Part shown: positions 5,533 through 7,674 of the stretch, in pieces
How the letters are laid out: each line of letters starts with the position of its first letter
Numbering within the stretch: position 1 is the stretch's first letter
Assembly (NCBI GenBank): GCA_905211485.1
Contig: CAJMAW010000132.1
Location: forward strand, 1-7,674
Source of the DNA: an uncultured Lentisphaeria bacterium
GTDB lineage: Bacteria > Verrucomicrobiota > Lentisphaeria > Victivallales > UBA1829
Reading direction: 5' to 3'
Length of the DNA: 7,674 bases
Made by a program: the position numbers and the translations under genes
The notes under the pieces: generated by a model
The model's database searches: none
Told to the model about the DNA's origin: nothing
The model's input: the letters and a program-made list of their open reading frames with translations, nothing else

Positions 5533-7458
5533 ATGACGAAAGAACGCGGCCGATCCTTTTCCTTTCCCGTATTCGCAGCCGAATGTGCGGCGATGGCGCT
5601 GACGTTTCTTTCGCCGCTGAAATTCGCGTCGATTGCCGGTGTTCCTGAAATGCCGGGGACCTACTGGAAGAGTGTGGCGGGGATTCTTTTTGCGGCGTGG
5701 CCGCTGAATGTTTTTTTTCTTTGTTCGGCATTGCTGCTGGGGCTCTGTCTTCTTGCATTGGCCCTGGAGGGGAGGAAAAGAGCCGGGGATGCTGCGGAGA
5801 AGGAGCCTTCCGGCACAGCAGTCTCCGGGGAAACAGACAAAGGACCACTGCTATGGTATGCGACGGGGTGGTTCCTGCTGGTCCCGGTTTCGTATCTCGG
5901 GGTGGTGAATGCTTCGACATGGGATTTTCATGCTCAGATGACGGTCTGCTGTTCCGGAATGGCGTGCTATGTTCTGAGTCTGTTTCTGCTGCTTGAAAGG
6001 AGACCGGAATTTGCGCGCGGGCTTTTATGGAGCGTGCTGGCGGCATCCTTGTTTTCCGCGGCGTCGGGTCTGTATCAGTACGGGTACGGATTTGAGGCGA
6101 CGCGCCAGTTTCTCTATGACGAAAGCTTGAAAACTGGACTGGACCTGACTACCGGTGCGGGCTTGGAAGTCCGTCTGGAGGAACAGCGTGTTTCGGCCGA
6201 TTTTGCGGTCTGCAATGTGTATGCGGGCTATCTGGCTTCGCTTCTGCCCGTGCTTCTTTACGCATTCTGGCGTTTCGGGGAACAGTACGTGGAGCCGCCG
6301 AAACTTTCGCGCTGGGTTCTGAGCGTTCCGCTCTGCGGACTGTTTCTCTTCCTCCTGAAGGAGACCGGGAGCCGCGGGGGGGTGCTTGCCTTGACCGGAG
6401 GATGCTTTTTGCTCCTTTTCTGCATGAAAATGAACTGGAAGTGGAGAATCCTCTCCATTCTGCTTTTTTTCTCGGCGATAGCGGGATTCATTGTGCTTGT
6501 GTTGAGCGGACGCGGATTCAATTCCATGTTTTTCCGCTTTGACTATTTCCAGGCCGCCTTCCGGATGATGGCGGAACATCCGTTCTGCGGCACGGGATGG
6601 GGGGATTTCTTTCATGACTACACCACACGCAAGATCATGCAGAACAATGAAGCACCGCATACTCCGCACAATATGATTCTGCTCTTCGGATCTCAGACGG
6701 GGATCCCGGGATTTCTGCTTTCCTCCTTTCTCCTTCTGCTGCCCTGTGCTTGCGGAGTGCTTCTTCTCAGGCGTGCGGGACAATGGAAACAGTGGAAGGA
6801 CAATCATGAAATTCAGTTCGCGGCGGTGCTGACACTGGGAATCCTCATCTGGTCTCTGGATTCCCTGATAGAGCTCAACTTTGAGACTCCGGGAGCTCTT
6901 GCGACGGCGGCGGCGCTTTCTTTGATTCTGCTCTCTCTCCCGGGAATACGGAAACTGAAAACAGGGTTTGTCACCCTTCCTTTCCTGGGAAAGGGAAAGG
7001 GGAAGGGGAAAAACGGAAATCCGGGAAAATATCTGCATCGGCTTGCTTTTCTGGCTCTCTGCATCCTGGCGCTTCTGAGTTTTTTCACGGCGGCGCGCCT
7101 GGTTCGTTTTGAAATGGCTTTTGCTTCGCTTTTTGAGTCTGCCAATCCACGGTATGCGCAGGAGGATGCGCAGCGTTTCACGACTCCGGACCAGGTCGTC
7201 CGTCTCTTGGAGCGGGCGGTGGAAGCGGCTCCCGAATCGCCTTTCCCGTGGGCGGTGGCTTCGGATTTCATGTTGTCGAGGGGGAACTTTGAGCTTGGGG
7301 AACTCTATCTGAATGAGACTTTGCGGAGAAATCCGCTTCGGGCGGGATTTCATTTCCGCAAATACCGTCTTCTGCATAATCTGCCCGGCAGGGAGCTGGA
7401 AGCGGAGGAGCACTTGAAAAGAGCTCAGGAGCTTTTTCCGGGGAATCCGGAATGGTGA
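5533..7458 (+). CDS. O-antigen ligase/polymerase-family (Wzy_C) membrane protein with C-terminal TPR-like region
   Basis: This is a 641-residue inner-membrane protein with about 12-13 hydrophobic segments (near 12-30, 51-78, 107-125, 136-154, 163-181, 226-245, 260-276, 283-297, 305-325, 389-412, 428-446, 453-470, 502-522). Family marks are RVSADFAVCNVYAGYL (219-234), KETGSRGGVLAL (276-287), and the large periplasmic loop from AEHPFCGTGWGDFF to the HTPHN motif (376-380), followed by GSQTGIPGF. These fit the PF04932 family, which ligates or polymerises undecaprenyl-linked glycans at the outer face of the inner membrane. The substrate cannot be told. Residues about 551-641 look like one or two TPR repeats (VVRLLERAVEAAPESPFPW; AEEHLKRAQELFPGNPEW). 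A basic GKGKGKGK loop lies at 486-493. The ATG is 4 nt after the recombinase stop, with GAGGG 9 nt upstream. The last residues coincide with a possible sequence junction, so the true C-terminus may differ. Confidence 0.88.
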   Translation: MTKERGRSFSFPVFAAECAAMALTFLSPLKFASIAGVPEMPGTYWKSVAGILFAAWPLNVFFLCSALLLGLCLLALALEGRKRAGDAAEKEPSGTAVSGETDKGPLLWYATGWFLLVPVSYLGVVNASTWDFHAQMTVCCSGMACYVLSLFLLLERRPEFARGLLWSVLAASLFSAASGLYQYGYGFEATRQFLYDESLKTGLDLTTGAGLEVRLEEQRVSADFAVCNVYAGYLASLLPVLLYAFWRFGEQYVEPPKLSRWVLSVPLCGLFLFLLKETGSRGGVLALTGGCFLLLFCMKMNWKWRILSILLFFSAIAGFIVLVLSGRGFNSMFFRFDYFQAAFRMMAEHPFCGTGWGDFFHDYTTRKIMQNNEAPHTPHNMILLFGSQTGIPGFLLSSFLLLLPCACGVLLLRRAGQWKQWKDNHEIQFAAVLTLGILIWSLDSLIELNFETPGALATAAALSLILLSLPGIRKLKTGFVTLPFLGKGKGKGKNGNPGKYLHRLAFLALCILALLSFFTAARLVRFEMAFASLFESANPRYAQEDAQRFTTPDQVVRLLERAVEAAPESPFPWAVASDFMLSRGNFELGELYLNETLRRNPLRAGFHFRKYRLLHNLPGRELEAEEHLKRAQELFPGNPEW

Positions 7459-7674
7459 GGATGGCCAGCTTTTCCAGCAGGCTTGCGAAGGGCAGCAGCA
7501 CCAGCGTGGTGATCACATTAAAGGTAGAGTGAATGACGGCAATGCCCATCACACTCACGGTATCATGAATAATTTCGAAATGCAAGAGGGTGTTCAGCGA
7601 GTAGAACGCAGTCAGGAACAGGACAACACCGATCACATTGAAATACAGGTGAACAAAGGCGGCACGCTTGGCGT
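7268..7674 (-). CDS. Na+/phosphate cotransporter-type membrane protein, incomplete (5' end beyond window; abnormal 3' end)
   Basis: The minus-strand frame is open from the window edge. It gives AKRAAFVHLYFNVIGVVLFL, then GIAVIHSTFNVITTLVLLPF and LEKLAILTIPD. This is the paired [F/H]-x-x-FN repeat pattern of the last transmembrane helices of PNaS-family (NptA-like) sodium-phosphate symporters. Two hydrophobic helices are visible. The family normally continues into a cytoplasmic PhoU-like helical domain. Here, after about 7440-7455, the frame runs antisense through the polymerase gene as low-complexity, proline- and serine-rich sequence and stops at 7268-7270, with nothing resembling PhoU. The recognisable part is only about 7440-7674. 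The C-terminus is therefore either lost in a rearrangement or missing because two unrelated sequences were joined. The 216 bases after 7458 lack the CCGG-type words that are frequent in the rest of the window. Confidence 0.72.
   Translation of the reverse strand, partial: AKRAAFVHLYFNVIGVVLFLTAFYSLNTLLHFEIIHDTVSVMGIAVIHSTFNVITTLVLLPFASLLEKLAILTIPDSPEKAPELFSSAPPLPAPCRADYAEDGICGNEIPPEADFSAKSHSDRVPQAQSSPSTT

Noticed and set aside
6979..7020. Purine-rich GKGKGKGK-coding stretch as a hairpin or frameshift site
   Set aside because: The possible stem has only a two-base loop, and the reading frame continues normally into another transmembrane segment. It is best seen as a basic cytoplasmic loop of low complexity.
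6025..7413. 462-codon open frame antisense to the polymerase gene
   Set aside because: The translation is extremely basic and low in hydrophobic order, as expected for the complement of a membrane-protein gene. The plus strand carries the family motifs.

Overview
The window looks like a bacterial chromosomal fragment, or a metagenomic contig, from a Gram-negative-type organism of moderately high GC content. It carries a polysaccharide polymerase/ligase, a lipid-type acyltransferase and a protein with a classical signal peptide. The codon and word usage is distinctive, with very frequent TCCGGA, TTCCGG and CGGAA words. The gene set and composition remind me of the PVC group (Lentisphaerae-like), but that is an impression and not a demonstrated assignment.

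Layout. At about 116-1512, on the plus strand, endonuclease III (nth) overlaps by ATGA a DUF374-type lysophospholipid acyltransferase. At 1513-1871 a non-coding, pyrimidine-rich convergent gap holds a strong imperfect hairpin. At 1872-2645, on the minus strand, lies an unrecognised secreted protein with proline-rich ends and a charged coiled coil. At 2646-2923 a divergent intergenic region holds a candidate promoter and a 15-codon leader ORF whose stop overlaps the pyrG start. At 2924-7458, on the plus strand, pyrG (CTP synthase), a XerC/D-type tyrosine recombinase and a multi-spanning O-antigen ligase/polymerase-family protein with a C-terminal TPR-like region are tightly packed, with gaps of 10 and 4 nt, and probably form one transcription unit. 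At about 7440-7674, on the minus strand, there is an incomplete Na+/phosphate cotransporter-type membrane protein.

How the genes fit together. Most are housekeeping or envelope functions: base-excision repair, membrane lipid acylation, CTP supply, chromosome-dimer resolution, and surface polysaccharide assembly. CTP is the activating nucleotide for phospholipid and Kdo-type sugar precursors, so pyrG beside an envelope gene is functionally plausible. The unit may equally be mere packing.

The most notable observations are three. The cotransporter reading frame breaks off abruptly exactly where the polymerase gene ends, which could be an assembly chimera or a real rearrangement breakpoint. The pyrG leader ORF is apparently translationally coupled. 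The proline-rich coiled-coil secreted protein is uncharacterised. I did not find a convincing novel multi-gene system, CRISPR array, tRNA, rRNA or insertion sequence.
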